A stretch of 64,000 nt of DNA from Brachyspira innocens ATCC 29796 (lineage in GTDB: Bacteria > Spirochaetota > Brachyspiria > Brachyspirales > Brachyspiraceae): NCBI RefSeq assembly GCF_000384655.1, contig NZ_ARQI01000122.1, positions 19,587-83,586 on the forward strand. The letters run 5' to 3'. The position numbers were made by a program, and so were the translations under genes. Of the stretch, positions 10,063 through 19,611 are shown one piece after another (position 1 is the stretch's first letter; each line of letters begins with the position of its first letter). The notes under the pieces were generated by a model. That model was not told the DNA's origin and ran no database searches. It saw only the letters and a list, made by a program, of their open reading frames with translations.

Positions 10063-11901
10063 ATGAAGAGGAGACATTCTATAAGGTTTAAAATGCCGCT
10101 TATGATAAGTATAATAACTACTATATTTTTAATTATTACTATTACAATACTATCATACAAATCATTCAATACAGTAAGCAAATCTACTTTTTCTGGTTTT
10201 GAAAACACATTAGAAGGATATAAGTCTATGCTTGATTCTTGGTTTTCAGAAAATAAGACACTAATAAAAACTTATGCCATAACACCAGCTATAATAAGCT
10301 ATTTATCTGGAAATATAAGAGAAGACTATCAATTAGCAAAAACATTGGACCATTTTGAATCAATTAATAAATTTTCTTTGAATATAGGAGTAACAGATAC
10401 AAATGGTACTATATTTGACAATGCCAAGAAAGTTGAAATAGGAAATAATATACAGGATTTAAGACCTGGTATATGGGACAATTTTGTGCAAAGCGGATAC
10501 GATGCTGCATACGGAACAAAAATAATAAAATCAAGTGCAGACGGTAAATTATCATTAGCATTGATAGCAGGAGTAAGAGATGCTAATAACAAATTGATAG
10601 GCTCTATTTATATGATAATTAATTGGGAAGAAGTTGTAAACAGCTTAAAAAAATTAAAACTTGATGAGACTGGAAGATTATTCGCATTAGATGATGACGG
10701 AATTATAGTAGCTGACACATATGATTATATAAATGAAAAAGCAGGATCATATTTTGACCTTATAAAAAATGATAATAAACAAAAAGGTGTAATAAATTAT
10801 AAATTAAATAATAAATCAAGAACAGCAGTATATACCAAAATGGAAGAGCTTCCTTGGACTTTAACTATGGCTATGGATAATAATATTATATACAAAGAAA
10901 ATATTAATATGCTAAAAATAGCCTTATTAGTATGTATAATTTCTATAATATGTATTAATGCTTTTGCACTTTCTTATATAAAAAGAACTATGTCCCCATT
11001 AGACAGCCTAATGAAGCAGGCACAAAAAATATCTGAAGGACATATAGAAATAAATAATTCAAAGAATACCAAAAAAGAAAGAAAAGATGAATTTGGAAGA
11101 TTAGAATCTGCATTTAATATAATGAGCAAAAAACTTTCAGAAGTTATAAATGAGGTAAATGAAGCTGCAAAAGAAATTATACTTTCATCAGAAAATATGA
11201 TGGAAAGCAGCGGCGAATTATCATTAAGAGCAGAATCTCAGGCTTCAAGTTTGGAAGAAACTGCAGCAAGTATAGAAGAAATAGTATCAACTATACAGTC
11301 ATCAACTGAAAATGCTGTAAGCGGAAAAGATATTATGAATGAATCAATAAACTATATAGGAGAGGCTGATAATATTATAAGGCAAACATCTGCAAATATA
11401 GAAGAGGTTTATCAGTCAAGCGAAAAAATAAAAGATATAACTAAAATGATAGAAGACATAGCCTTTCAAACAAATATACTTGCTCTTAATGCCTCTGTAG
11501 AAGCTGCACGTGCAGGAGAACAGGGTAAAGGTTTTGCTGTTGTAGCAAGCGAGGTTAGAAATTTGGCACAAACTACTCAGTCATCAGTTAAAGATATAGC
11601 AAGCCTTATAGATAATACAGCCAAAAGAATAAATAATGCCACACAAACTGCAAGAAAATCTCAGGAACTGTTTTCAGAACTTCAGCATAAAGTAAAGGAT
11701 ACTTCATATTTGATGGAAAATATAGCCTCTACTGCTTTAGAACAGCAATCTGGAGTAAATCAGATAAGCACGGCTATAAGCAGTATGGAAAGTCTCACTA
11801 CACAAAATGCCGCTTTAGCTAATGAATCAAGCAGTATTTCTAAGAACTTACTAAGCAGAGCTAAAAAACTAGAGAAATGCATACTGTTTTTTAAATTTTA
11901 A
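10063..11901 (+). CDS. Methyl-accepting chemotaxis protein
   Basis: A 612-residue transmembrane chemoreceptor. A basic N-terminus precedes TM1 (about residues 13-34). A periplasmic Cache-like sensor domain runs to about 280 (it includes DTNGTIFDN and a second repeat with [13 protein letters not shown]). TM2 is at about 283-303, then a HAMP domain and a long helical signalling domain. The hairpin tip that binds CheA/CheW is intact: [20 protein letters not shown] followed by [20 protein letters not shown]. Flanking Glu/Gln pairs are candidate methylation sites. There is no C-terminal CheR-tether pentapeptide. The ligand is unknown. A GAAGGAG box precedes the start. It is a single gene that ends in a bidirectional terminator. 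Confidence 0.95.
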   Translation: MKRRHSIRFKMPLMISIITTIFLIITITILSYKSFNTVSKSTFSGFENTLEGYKSMLDSWFSENKTLIKTYAITPAIISYLSGNIREDYQLAKTLDHFESINKFSLNIGVTDTNGTIFDNAKKVEIGNNIQDLRPGIWDNFVQSGYDAAYGTKIIKSSADGKLSLALIAGVRDANNKLIGSIYMIINWEEVVNSLKKLKLDETGRLFALDDDGIIVADTYDYINEKAGSYFDLIKNDNKQKGVINYKLNNKSRTAVYTKMEELPWTLTMAMDNNIIYKENINMLKIALLVCIISIICINAFALSYIKRTMSPLDSLMKQAQKISEGHIEINNSKNTKKERKDEFGRLESAFNIMSKKLSEVINEVNEAAKEIILSSENMMESSGELSLRAESQASSLEETAASIEEIVSTIQSSTENAVSGKDIMNESINYIGEADNIIRQTSANIEEVYQSSEKIKDITKMIEDIAFQTNILALNASVEAARAGEQGKGFAVVASEVRNLAQTTQSSVKDIASLIDNTAKRINNATQTARKSQELFSELQHKVKDTSYLMENIASTALEQQSGVNQISTAISSMESLTTQNAALANESSSISKNLLSRAKKLEKCILFFKF

Positions 11902-11941
11902 GTTTATTTTATAAAATATATAAATGGCATTTAATAATAAA

Positions 11942-11978
11942 AAAACAATGGACATCATTTATTATAGTCCATTGTTTT
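11942..11978. terminator. Bidirectional hairpin terminator
   Basis: A perfect 12-base stem, AAAACAATGGAC (11942-11953) and GTCCATTGTTTT (11967-11978), with a 13-base loop. It lies between the convergent chemoreceptor and MBL-fold genes. Confidence 0.85.
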
Positions 11979-12009
11979 TATTAAATATATATATTTAATT
12001 TTATAATTA

Positions 12010-12894
12010 TTATATATTAATATAAGAACCCTCTTTAGCGAATGCCAGCTGCAAATCTATTTCTTCTTTTTTTAAGAAAGCAAGAAGTTTATTATATATA
12101 AGGTCTATCTGAGCATCAGTTCTTTCCTGATTATGATGATGAAGTATAACATAAGGAACATTAGCATCAAGTCCCACTTGTATAGCATCATTCAAAGTAG
12201 AATGTCCCCAGCCTACATGTCCGTTATAATATTCGCTTTTTGTGTATTCTCCCTCTATAATAAGTACATTAGCTCCGCGTACAAAATCTATTAATCTCGC
12301 ATGAAGCAAATCAGCATTATGATTATAATGCGAAAGCGATGGGTGCTGTGCATGAAGACGTTTTTTATAAGGTTCATGGTCTGTTAGGTACACTACCGTT
12401 TTATTTCCCGATGTTATCTTATATGAAAGTGTATGGCAAGGGTGATTAACCCATATACTTTCTATAGTCATATTTCCAAAAGTAATTTTCTTTCCTTCGT
12501 AAAAAGCCTCAAACTTTAAATTAGCCGCAAACTGCTCTAAGTTTACAGGGAAATAATCTTTTGCAAGTATATTATTGATAGTATCATACATCTCTGTAGA
12601 AGAATCTTTAGGACCATATATTGTAAAGCTGTATTTATTTGAGAAAAAAGGTGCGAAGAAAGGTATTCCTATAATATGATCCCAATGGAAATGAGTTAAT
12701 AGTATAATACTTTCAGTTTTATCAGATTTTAAGGCATAATAACTTGCATTTTTAAGTCCGCTTCCTGCATCTAATATTATATAATTGCCGTCATCATCAA
12801 TAACCTGAAGGCATGATGTATTGCCGCCATATTCACTGAAACTATTACCGGGGGTTGGTATAGAACCTCTGCTTCCAAGAAATCTTACTTTCAC
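12010..12894 (-). CDS. MBL-fold metallohydrolase
   Basis: A 294-residue metallo-beta-lactamase-fold enzyme. The N-terminus MKVRFLGSRGSIPTPG and the metal motif LLTHFHWDHIIG (His-x-His-x-Asp-His, near residues 86-92) are clear. Later ligands include the His in WVNHPCHT, the Asp of YLTDHEP and the HHHNQ segment. The fold branch resembles RNase Z-like and cyclic-nucleotide phosphodiesterase-like hydrolases that open with GSRGSIPTPG. The substrate cannot be fixed. It is cytoplasmic, with no signal peptide. It is a single gene, convergent with the chemoreceptor and divergent from xth. Confidence 0.87.
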   Translation of the reverse strand: MKVRFLGSRGSIPTPGNSFSEYGGNTSCLQVIDDDGNYIILDAGSGLKNASYYALKSDKTESIILLTHFHWDHIIGIPFFAPFFSNKYSFTIYGPKDSSTEMYDTINNILAKDYFPVNLEQFAANLKFEAFYEGKKITFGNMTIESIWVNHPCHTLSYKITSGNKTVVYLTDHEPYKKRLHAQHPSLSHYNHNADLLHARLIDFVRGANVLIIEGEYTKSEYYNGHVGWGHSTLNDAIQVGLDANVPYVILHHHNQERTDAQIDLIYNKLLAFLKKEEIDLQLAFAKEGSYINI

Positions 12895-13079
12895 AATTTA
12901 GCCTTAAATTATTTTTTATACGTTTATATCATAATACAATAATAAAAAAAAATCAATCTGCTTCTTATTTATTTATAATATTTTTTAATTTTAGATAATT
13001 TTTATATAGTTGTATTATTATTATATAGAGTTTATAATAAATACCACATATAACTATAATAAAAAAGGCTGATTAATTA

Positions 13080-13853
13080 ATGAAAATAATATCTTGGAAT
13101 GTAAACGGCATAAGAGCTGCATATAAAAAAGGTTTGGTTGATTTTATAAAAAAAGAAAACCCTGATATAATATGCCTTCAGGAAACTAAAGCCTTTGAGG
13201 AACAGCTGCCTGAAGATTTAAGAAATATAGAAGGCTATGAACTTTTTATCAATCCTGCTGACCCTGAAGTAAAAAAAGGATACAGCGGAGTTGCAATATA
13301 CACTAAATTAAAACCCAATAAAGTAATTAAAAACAAATTAGGAAATAAATTTTCAGACAATGAGGGAAGAATATTATCATTAGAGTTTGATGATTTCACT
13401 ATATTTAATGTTTATTTCCCAAATGGCGGAAAATCTCAAGAACATTTCAATTATAAACTTTCTTTTTATGATGAGATTACAAAACATCTAACTAAATTAA
13501 AAAGCAAAACTAATGTTATATTATGCGGCGATATGAATATTGCACATGAAGCTATAGATTTGGCAAGACCTAAAGAAAATGAAAAAAGTATTGGTTTCTT
13601 ACCAGAAGAACGCGAAAAAATAACAGAGTTTTTAAATAAAGGATTTACTGATACATTTAGAATGTTTACAAAAGAAGGCGGACATTATAGCTGGTGGGAT
13701 ATGAAAACTAGGTCAAGAGAAAAGAATGTGGGCTGGAGAATAGATTACTTCTTTGTTAATAATGAAATAGCTAATAATATAAAAAGAGCTGATATTATGA
13801 CTGATGTTATGGGAAGCGATCACTGCCCTATACTTATAGAATGGGATAAATAA
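13080..13853 (+). CDS. xth: Exodeoxyribonuclease III
   Basis: A 257-residue AP endonuclease/3'-exonuclease of the ExoA/Xth family, used in base-excision repair. The motifs are in order: KIISWNVNGIRAAYKKG, the metal ligand Glu in ICLQETKAFE, GYSGVAIYTK, catalytic CGDMNIAHEAIDLARP, the WRIDYFFVN block and the terminal GSDHCPILIEW. Length and motif set are complete, so activity is expected. The start at 13080 has only a weak GG-containing box. Three further plus-strand genes follow at 13934, 14284 and 14607, but the 80-base gap to the first leaves co-transcription uncertain. Confidence 0.97.
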   Translation: MKIISWNVNGIRAAYKKGLVDFIKKENPDIICLQETKAFEEQLPEDLRNIEGYELFINPADPEVKKGYSGVAIYTKLKPNKVIKNKLGNKFSDNEGRILSLEFDDFTIFNVYFPNGGKSQEHFNYKLSFYDEITKHLTKLKSKTNVILCGDMNIAHEAIDLARPKENEKSIGFLPEEREKITEFLNKGFTDTFRMFTKEGGHYSWWDMKTRSREKNVGWRIDYFFVNNEIANNIKRADIMTDVMGSDHCPILIEWDK

Positions 13854-13933
13854 AAAACTGCTTGATTTTTTGACTTTTTATAATAATATATAAAATAGTT
13901 TGCTTTTTTACTTTTTTATTTAAAGGAGTTATC

Positions 13934-14266
13934 ATGGTTCGTACGATCATTGAGGATAAAACAGCCATAATCAATATAGAAAAAAATATTATATCTGAAA
14001 ATGTTGATATATTAGAAGAAAAATTAAATTATGCTAAAAATGCAGGAGCTTTAAACTTTATATTTGACTTTCATAATATAGAATATATGTGTTCTTCTGC
14101 ATTAGGACTCATAGCATCTGCTTTAAGAGTATCAGGCGAAAACGGCGGTACTGTTTATTTCTGTTCTTTAAGTAAAAAGTTAAAAGCATTATTCGAGGCT
14201 ACTAAGTTTTTAACTATAGTAAATACTGCAAGCAATGTAGATGAAGCACTTAATAAAATTAAATAA
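13934..14266 (+). CDS. STAS-domain anti-sigma factor antagonist
   Basis: A 110-residue single-domain STAS protein of the SpoIIAA/RsbV type. The fold pattern is seen in VRTIIEDKTAIINIEKN, NFIFDFHNIEYMCSSALGLI and a final helix VDEALNKI. The Ser pair in YMCSSALG occupies the usual phospho-acceptor position, where a partner kinase would switch binding off. No RsbW-like kinase or phosphatase gene is adjacent, so the partner is encoded elsewhere. An AAAGGAG box is well placed. YggT starts 17 bases after the stop, so an operon with 14284 and 14607 is likely. Confidence 0.88.
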   Translation: MVRTIIEDKTAIINIEKNIISENVDILEEKLNYAKNAGALNFIFDFHNIEYMCSSALGLIASALRVSGENGGTVYFCSLSKKLKALFEATKFLTIVNTASNVDEALNKIK

Positions 14267-14283
14267 TTTTTTATAGGAATTTT

Positions 14284-14604
14284 ATGCTGGTAGAAATTAT
14301 AAGATTTATATATGTAGTATGTATGCAGGCTTTGAGACTGTATTCTTTTATATGGTTCGTATGGATTATATTAAGCTGGCTTCAGGCTTTTGGAGCTATG
14401 CATTTAGACTATTATAATCCTATAGTAAACTTTTTTTATAAAATAACAGACGGAGTTATAGATAAAATTTTTGCAGGAAGAAGACTTATTGTAGGAGTGC
14501 TTGACTTATCTCCTTTAATATTTCTTTTAGTTCTTCAAATGGCAGCACCTATAATATTAAAAATAATATTTCAGTTCTTGCTAAACCTTGCTGTTAGGAT
14601 ATAG
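14284..14604 (+). CDS. YggT-family membrane protein
   Basis: A 106-residue integral membrane protein of the YggT family. Two hydrophobic regions flank the typical WIILSWLQ segment, and the ADPYNPIVNFFYKITDG-like block appears here as YYNPIVNFFYKITDGVIDKI. In other bacteria YggT is linked to osmotic shock tolerance, cell division or photosystem assembly, but its molecular role is unsettled. It sits between a STAS gene and a TPR gene. Only two bases separate it from the latter, so translation is probably coupled. Confidence 0.83.
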   Translation: MLVEIIRFIYVVCMQALRLYSFIWFVWIILSWLQAFGAMHLDYYNPIVNFFYKITDGVIDKIFAGRRLIVGVLDLSPLIFLLVLQMAAPIILKIIFQFLLNLAVRI

Positions 14605-14606
14605 TT

Positions 14607-16736
14607 ATGAGTTCATTAGATGATATAAGTAAGTACATTGATGACGGAGATTATAAAAAAGCCATAGAAGAGCTTGACATTCTTATATCTAAAGAACCTG
14701 ATAATGCCAAAGCATTTTATATGCGTGGGAAATATGCCTTTATAGAACTTCAGCAGGAAGAGTTTGACAATACTAAATATGATGCAAGAAGGGCATTAAT
14801 ATATTCCTCAATAGAATATGACTTAAATAGATCTATAGATATTGATCCTAATATAGCGGATGCATACAGAGGTCTTATGTATTTAAATAGAGATTTAAAA
14901 AACATAGACAAAGAAAGAGAGTATGCTCAAATACTTTTTGATAAAGATAATACTGCATATGATGCCTTATTAATACTTGCAAGTAGCTATCTTAATAACG
15001 GAGAAAATGAAGCCGACTTTCATCAGGCTATAGGCTACTATGATGACTTTATCAAAAATGCTGAAGACAACAGAATAGCAAGATTTGAAAGAGGACTTTG
15101 CTACTACAATCTTAATATACTTCCCAAAGCAGATATTGAAGCTAATAAACTTATTTATGATTTTCCTTTTTATGATGATGCATATTTTCTTAAAGGAATT
15201 ATACTAGCAAAAAACGGTATAAAGTCAGAGTTTTATGAGGATGCTGTATTCTTCTTTGACAGAGCAATAGAACTCAACAGCCTAAACTTTAATGCTATAT
15301 ATGAAAGAGGAGAATGGTATTTTAATAAGGGTAATTACAGAAAGGCCATAGAAAATTATAATGAACTTCTAAAATATAATAATAAATACCGATTAAATGC
15401 TTTACTTGGTAAGATTCAGGCACTGCATGATCTTATTATAGAAAATGAAGATAAGTTCTATCCAGACAGTCAGGAAGAGGGAAAAGACCTTAAAGAAGTT
15501 TTTTATTTGCTTGATAAAGTTATAAATGTACTTGGAATAAACAGCATGCAGTACAGATACTATAGGGCTAATTTGTATGCATATCAGGGCGAGATAAAAA
15601 AAGCTATAGCTGAGTTAAAAAAAATACTAAATGAAAATGATGAGGCTTGGATCTATGAAAAAATAGCAGAGCTTTATCATAATTATGCTCAAAGCGATGA
15701 TGATTATAGAGAAGCATTAAAATATTTATATCATATTGATAAAAGTGAATACAAATACTCAACATACTATATAATGATATTCTCTAATTATGAGCTTAAA
15801 AATTATGAGAAAACTGCTGAATTATGCAAAGAGCTTTTTCAATATCTTTATGAAGACGATGATGAAGAAATATCTTATATAAGATTTATATATGCTCATT
15901 CACTTCAAATGATAGGCTCTAATGATTATGAGCTTATATTAAATAATCTTCAAAGATGTTTAAACAGCAAATTAGATAAAGCCACTATATACCGTTCTAT
16001 AGCGAAGATAATGCTTTATAATATGCCAAATAAATATAATAATGACGGAATAGATATGTTAAAAAAAGCTATAGGTTTAAATGATGCTTTATCATATTTT
16101 ATGTACGCCAAAGAATTATTTTACGGCGATATTATAATACCGTATCCAGAACTCGCTATATCTATGGCTGATATGTCTTTTAATATAGATAATACATTAG
16201 AATGTGCTTTAACTATCATAGGAAAAGGATATGAATTAGGACGCGGAATCGAAAAAAATCCTAATAAAGCATTTGAAATGTACTATAAAGCATGTGAACT
16301 TTCTGATATAAACAATTCAAAATGTTCATGTGCTAAAGGGCTTACTGCTCATTGTTATTATAAAGGAATAGGCGTTGAAAAAAATGAGAGCATAGCCTTT
16401 GATATAGTTAATAAAACGGTGATGAGTAAAGGTAAAGATTCGCATGATCATATAGCACTGCTTTATTCATACTTTGCTCTTAATAATATAAAAGGCTTTG
16501 ATTTGATTACAGCATTATCATTATTTGACAGTATAGAATCTCATGCCAATAATCTCTATATAATAATGACTTTAAAAAGAATATATAAAAAACTAGGAAG
16601 AAAATATGATGTTAAAAGAATGGAGAAAATGGAGAAAAATGCTGTAATGGTAACTGGTGAATTAAATATGTCATATCTAAGAAAATACATAAAAAAGTTT
16701 AATGACTTCTATCCTATTTTAACTTTTACACTTTGA
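14607..16736 (+). CDS. Large TPR/Sel1-repeat protein
   Basis: A 709-residue alpha-helical repeat protein. TPR units start at residue 1 (ISKYIDDGDYKKAIEELDIL) and recur through about residue 440, for example ERGEWYFNKGNYRKAIENYN. Two Sel1-like units follow near 530-610 (GKGYELGRGIEKNPNKAFEM and HCYYKGIGVEKNESIAF). No signal peptide or transmembrane segment is seen, so it is probably a cytoplasmic scaffold. It is the last gene of the STAS-YggT-TPR run, two bases after yggT. Its TGA stop lies inside the -35 box of the next gene. The partner proteins are unknown. Confidence 0.85.
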   Translation: MSSLDDISKYIDDGDYKKAIEELDILISKEPDNAKAFYMRGKYAFIELQQEEFDNTKYDARRALIYSSIEYDLNRSIDIDPNIADAYRGLMYLNRDLKNIDKEREYAQILFDKDNTAYDALLILASSYLNNGENEADFHQAIGYYDDFIKNAEDNRIARFERGLCYYNLNILPKADIEANKLIYDFPFYDDAYFLKGIILAKNGIKSEFYEDAVFFFDRAIELNSLNFNAIYERGEWYFNKGNYRKAIENYNELLKYNNKYRLNALLGKIQALHDLIIENEDKFYPDSQEEGKDLKEVFYLLDKVINVLGINSMQYRYYRANLYAYQGEIKKAIAELKKILNENDEAWIYEKIAELYHNYAQSDDDYREALKYLYHIDKSEYKYSTYYIMIFSNYELKNYEKTAELCKELFQYLYEDDDEEISYIRFIYAHSLQMIGSNDYELILNNLQRCLNSKLDKATIYRSIAKIMLYNMPNKYNNDGIDMLKKAIGLNDALSYFMYAKELFYGDIIIPYPELAISMADMSFNIDNTLECALTIIGKGYELGRGIEKNPNKAFEMYYKACELSDINNSKCSCAKGLTAHCYYKGIGVEKNESIAFDIVNKTVMSKGKDSHDHIALLYSYFALNNIKGFDLITALSLFDSIESHANNLYIIMTLKRIYKKLGRKYDVKRMEKMEKNAVMVTGELNMSYLRKYIKKFNDFYPILTFTL

Positions 16737-16761
16737 CAAAAAAATCATTTATATATATATT
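16733..16761 (+). promoter_or_regulatory. Sigma70-like promoter of the DUF1858 gene
   Basis: TTGACA (16733-16738), a 17-base spacer and TATATT (16756-16761). The TGA stop of the TPR gene (16734-16736) lies within the -35 box. The start codon follows about 30 bases after the -10 box. Confidence 0.65.
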
Positions 16762-16791
16762 ATAATATAAAATAAACAAGAGGTAACTATT

Positions 16792-17001
16792 ATGATAAAC
16801 AAAACTATGAGTATAGGTGAAATAATACAGATCTTTCCAGATTCTGTAGAGATAATGATGAGTCATGGACTTCATTGCGTAGGCTGTCATGTGGCAAGCT
16901 GGGAAAGTTTGGAAGAAGGATGCCGCGGTCATGGAATGAATGATGATATGATAGATAACTTAGTAAAAGAGATTAACAATAAATATGAGGCAAGCAAATA
17001 A
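16792..17001 (+). CDS. DUF1858 domain protein
   Basis: A 69-residue protein that is essentially one DUF1858 domain, as found at the N-terminus of ScdA/RIC-type iron-sulfur repair proteins and near hybrid-cluster proteins. The block MSIGEIIQIFPDSVEIMMSH is followed by the paired cysteines in LHCVGCHVAS (Cys-x-x-Cys), proposed to be redox-active or metal-binding in this family, and by a C-terminal helix. An AGAGG box precedes the start. It is transcribed alone from its own promoter and followed by a strong terminator. The function is not established. Confidence 0.85.
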   Translation: MINKTMSIGEIIQIFPDSVEIMMSHGLHCVGCHVASWESLEEGCRGHGMNDDMIDNLVKEINNKYEASK

Positions 17002-17031
17002 TTTTGTTTTTTAGCTTTATATAACTCTTAA

Positions 17032-17064
17032 AAAAGACAGCATATATTTTATACGCTGTCTTTT
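17032..17064. terminator. Bidirectional hairpin terminator
   Basis: A 14-base stem, AAAAGACAGCATAT (17032-17045) against ATACGCTGTCTTTT (17051-17064), with one mismatch, a five-base loop and a following T run. It serves DUF1858 and the convergent DUF3108 gene. Confidence 0.8.
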
Positions 17065-17089
17065 ATTTTTATAAATAAAAAATAAAGTA

Positions 17090-17836
17090 TTATTTTCCGT
17101 CTTTGTATTCTCTTATTATTCCTCTTACCCTTATTGTAAGTCCGTAAACTTTCTGCTCTGCTATGATTACATCAAGAGGCACCTGATTATATTTATCTTT
17201 AGAAATCAATGCATCTGTTCCGTATTTATCTTTTTCATAAACTCTTACAGTAGTAAGCTTATCTCTTTGAAGTTTAGTTTTTAAATCTTCTCCATTTTCT
17301 ATAGTAAATCTTATATCTCTTTTTATATTCTTTCCTTCAAGCCAATTAACTTTAAATGTGCCTATATTTTTATCAACAAAACGCATGAAAAATACTAAAG
17401 ACAAAGCATCATAAGCCATTCCGCTAAACTCTATCTTTTCATCAGTTGTTCTTTTATCATTAAATAGATAATAATTTTTATAAAAAGTTAAAGTTTCATT
17501 ATTTGTCCATTCGCCTTCGGAAGTATCTTTTTTGAGAACTAAAGGACTAAAATCATTTGTAGAAACCCAAGCCTCAAATACATCGCTTACTTTATAAACC
17601 CAATTGGCAGCACCAGTAGTATAAACATGAGCATAAAGATGATAGGCTGGTATTCCGTTTACATTGCTTATTGCTAGAACTTTAGCCTCAAGTGTTCCTA
17701 CCTTGCCGCTTATATTAAACTCTGGAACCTGTGCTAAAACATCATACTTTATATATTCACCTACTTTAAATGTTTGATTGTATCCAAATATCATATTTGA
17801 AATCAAAAGTGTAATTATAAAAACATATTTTTTCAT
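17090..17836 (-). CDS. Exported DUF3108-type protein
   Basis: A 248-residue protein with a short signal peptide (MKKYVFIITLLISNMIFGYN), so it is probably periplasmic. The mature part is beta-rich and begins TFKVGEYIKYDVLAQVPEFN, the pattern of DUF3108 proteins with a repeated G-E-x-L/I-x-Y start and YKVSDVFEAWVSTNDFSPLV in the middle. No catalytic residues stand out. The role is unknown; relatives are thought to bind hydrophobic ligands or assist envelope biogenesis, but that is not demonstrable here. A GGAG box precedes the start. A TTGACA-N17-TATATA promoter lies at 17899-17927. Confidence 0.75.
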   Translation of the reverse strand: MKKYVFIITLLISNMIFGYNQTFKVGEYIKYDVLAQVPEFNISGKVGTLEAKVLAISNVNGIPAYHLYAHVYTTGAANWVYKVSDVFEAWVSTNDFSPLVLKKDTSEGEWTNNETLTFYKNYYLFNDKRTTDEKIEFSGMAYDALSLVFFMRFVDKNIGTFKVNWLEGKNIKRDIRFTIENGEDLKTKLQRDKLTTVRVYEKDKYGTDALISKDKYNQVPLDVIIAEQKVYGLTIRVRGIIREYKDGK

Positions 17837-17898
17837 AAAAATACAATCTCCTTTATAAAGATAAAAATAAAGATAAAATCACTATCTTTATATTATTA

Positions 17899-17927
17899 TA
17901 TATACTGAAAAAAATAAATTTTGTCAA
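17899..17927 (-). promoter_or_regulatory. Sigma70-like promoter of the DUF3108 gene
   Basis: On the minus strand, TTGACA (17922-17927), a 17-base spacer and TATATA (17899-17904), just past the dnaX stop. Confidence 0.6.
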
Positions 17928-17963
17928 AGATTTATTTAAACTTTTTTTACAATTTTATAATTA

Positions 17964-19532
17964 TTATAGAGAACCTTCGTCTACTTCTGTGGCCTGAAGA
18001 CGGCTTTTTAATTTATCTATCATATTGCCTTCAACAGCCCTCTGAAACTGTATAGCCACATCCTTATTCTTTGTAAACTTAGGTATAGCCTTTGATATCA
18101 AATCATTTATTCTTTTATCGGTCTGCGTCATTTCAAATATATTGTCTGGAAGTGCTACTATTAATGTTGCACCTTTGCTTTCTATAGGATTACCCTGCGA
18201 TAAGAGTGAATATATAGTAGGGCTTTCTGTTTCTATAAAAGAGAGTATTTTATTGTAGAATATGCGTCTTTTATCGGTTGGATTTAGAGGTACATCATAC
18301 TGAGGTTTAGGCTGATTTGATTGTGAAACTGCATTATTATTAGCATTTTCAAATCCGTAATCTTCATTAAGAGACGAAACAGAAGAAGAAGCCTGCATAT
18401 TGGAAGCTATTATATCAACAGGACGTATTAAATTGTCAGTATTAAGCAAAAGAAGCATACGCATTTCAAATATAGTCCTAGGATTAGATGCACTTCTTAT
18501 ACGCTCTTCTGCAAGCAATATATAATCAAGTATTCTCTCTATCTCATCATCACTGTAATGATTAGCAAATACTTTTAAATCGTCTCTCTCATTTTCAGTA
18601 ATCTCTAATAATTTTATATCATCAATACCGCTTTTTATCATAAGAACTACACGCATATACTCTATTACGCTGTTTATAAATGTTCTAGGGTCTACTGCAT
18701 CTTCAAATAATTTCTTCACAAACTCAAAATAAGATTTTTTATTTTCAGACATTATAATATCAAAAAACTCTTTAACAAAAGAAAAGTTATTCCCTCCCAC
18801 AACAGCATTAACATCAGCACTTGTTATATACTTTTTATCAGTAGTATAAGCTATCATCTTCTCAAGTATAGTTTCACTGTCTCGTACAGAACCTCTTGCC
18901 TGCTTTGCTATTAAAAATATTGCCTCTTCATCATATTTAATATTTTCTTTATCAAGTATGCCTTTTAATATTTTCTCTAAATCTTCTATACCTAATGACT
19001 TAAAAGTATACTGCTGACATCGGCTTCTTATAGTAGGAAGTACTCTGTCTGCTTCAGTAGTGGCAAGTATAAACACAACATGAGCAGGAGGCTCTTCTAA
19101 AGTTTTAAGAAGTGCATTAAAAGCCTCATTAGTTATCTGATGCACCTCATCTATAATATATACTTTATATTTTCCAGCTACAGGTGATATACGCACATTT
19201 TCTATAATAGTTCTGATATTTTCTATACCTCTATTGCTTGCACCGTCAATTTCTATAACATCAAGAGGAGTTCCATTTTCTATTTGAGTACATGATGGAC
19301 AAACTCCGCATGGCTTATCAGTAGGACCATTAACACAGTTTAAGGCTTTGGCTATAATTCTAGCAAGAGAAGTTTTACCCACACCATGAGCCCCTGAAAA
19401 CAGATATGCATGTGCTATCTTTTTTTGGGCTATACTTTTTGATATAGTCTTTGTGATATGCTCCTGACCTATAACTTCTTCAAAGGTTTGAGGGCGGTAT
19501 TTTCTTGCTATTACTTTATAGTTTTCTGCCAT
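17964..19532 (-). CDS. dnaX: DNA polymerase III subunits gamma and tau
   Basis: A 522-residue clamp-loader ATPase of the replisome. Walker A is GAHGVGKT at residues 47-54. The four zinc ligands are Cys66, Cys75, Cys78 and Cys81. Walker B is IIDEVHQI, and the SRC arginine-finger block appears in LPTIRSRCQQYTFK. Domain III extends to about 370, followed by a low-complexity linker with Asn and Ser and a C-terminal domain that could be the tau-specific part. I see no obvious slippery A-run plus hairpin for programmed frameshifting, but this was not tested rigorously. A promoter lies at 19581-19608. Confidence 0.95.
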   Translation of the reverse strand: MAENYKVIARKYRPQTFEEVIGQEHITKTISKSIAQKKIAHAYLFSGAHGVGKTSLARIIAKALNCVNGPTDKPCGVCPSCTQIENGTPLDVIEIDGASNRGIENIRTIIENVRISPVAGKYKVYIIDEVHQITNEAFNALLKTLEEPPAHVVFILATTEADRVLPTIRSRCQQYTFKSLGIEDLEKILKGILDKENIKYDEEAIFLIAKQARGSVRDSETILEKMIAYTTDKKYITSADVNAVVGGNNFSFVKEFFDIIMSENKKSYFEFVKKLFEDAVDPRTFINSVIEYMRVVLMIKSGIDDIKLLEITENERDDLKVFANHYSDDEIERILDYILLAEERIRSASNPRTIFEMRMLLLLNTDNLIRPVDIIASNMQASSSVSSLNEDYGFENANNNAVSQSNQPKPQYDVPLNPTDKRRIFYNKILSFIETESPTIYSLLSQGNPIESKGATLIVALPDNIFEMTQTDKRINDLISKAIPKFTKNKDVAIQFQRAVEGNMIDKLKSRLQATEVDEGSL

Positions 19533-19580
19533 ATTTATAGTGTTCCATTAATTTATTTTTGTATTGTTTTTAATTAATTT

Positions 19581-19608
19581 ATTTTAACAGACTATATTTA
19601 TTTGTCAA
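19581..19608 (-). promoter_or_regulatory. Sigma70-like promoter of dnaX
   Basis: On the minus strand, TTGACA (19603-19608), a 16-base spacer and TAAAAT (19581-19586), about 50 bases ahead of the dnaX ATG. Confidence 0.6.
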
Positions 19609-19611
19609 TTT

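Noticed and set aside
16726..16932. A minus-strand frame over the DUF1858 gene
   Set aside because: It is antisense to a well-supported small gene with its own promoter and has no recognisable protein features.
17964..19532. Programmed frameshift in dnaX producing a separate gamma subunit
   Set aside because: I saw no convincing slippery A-run with a downstream hairpin at the expected place.
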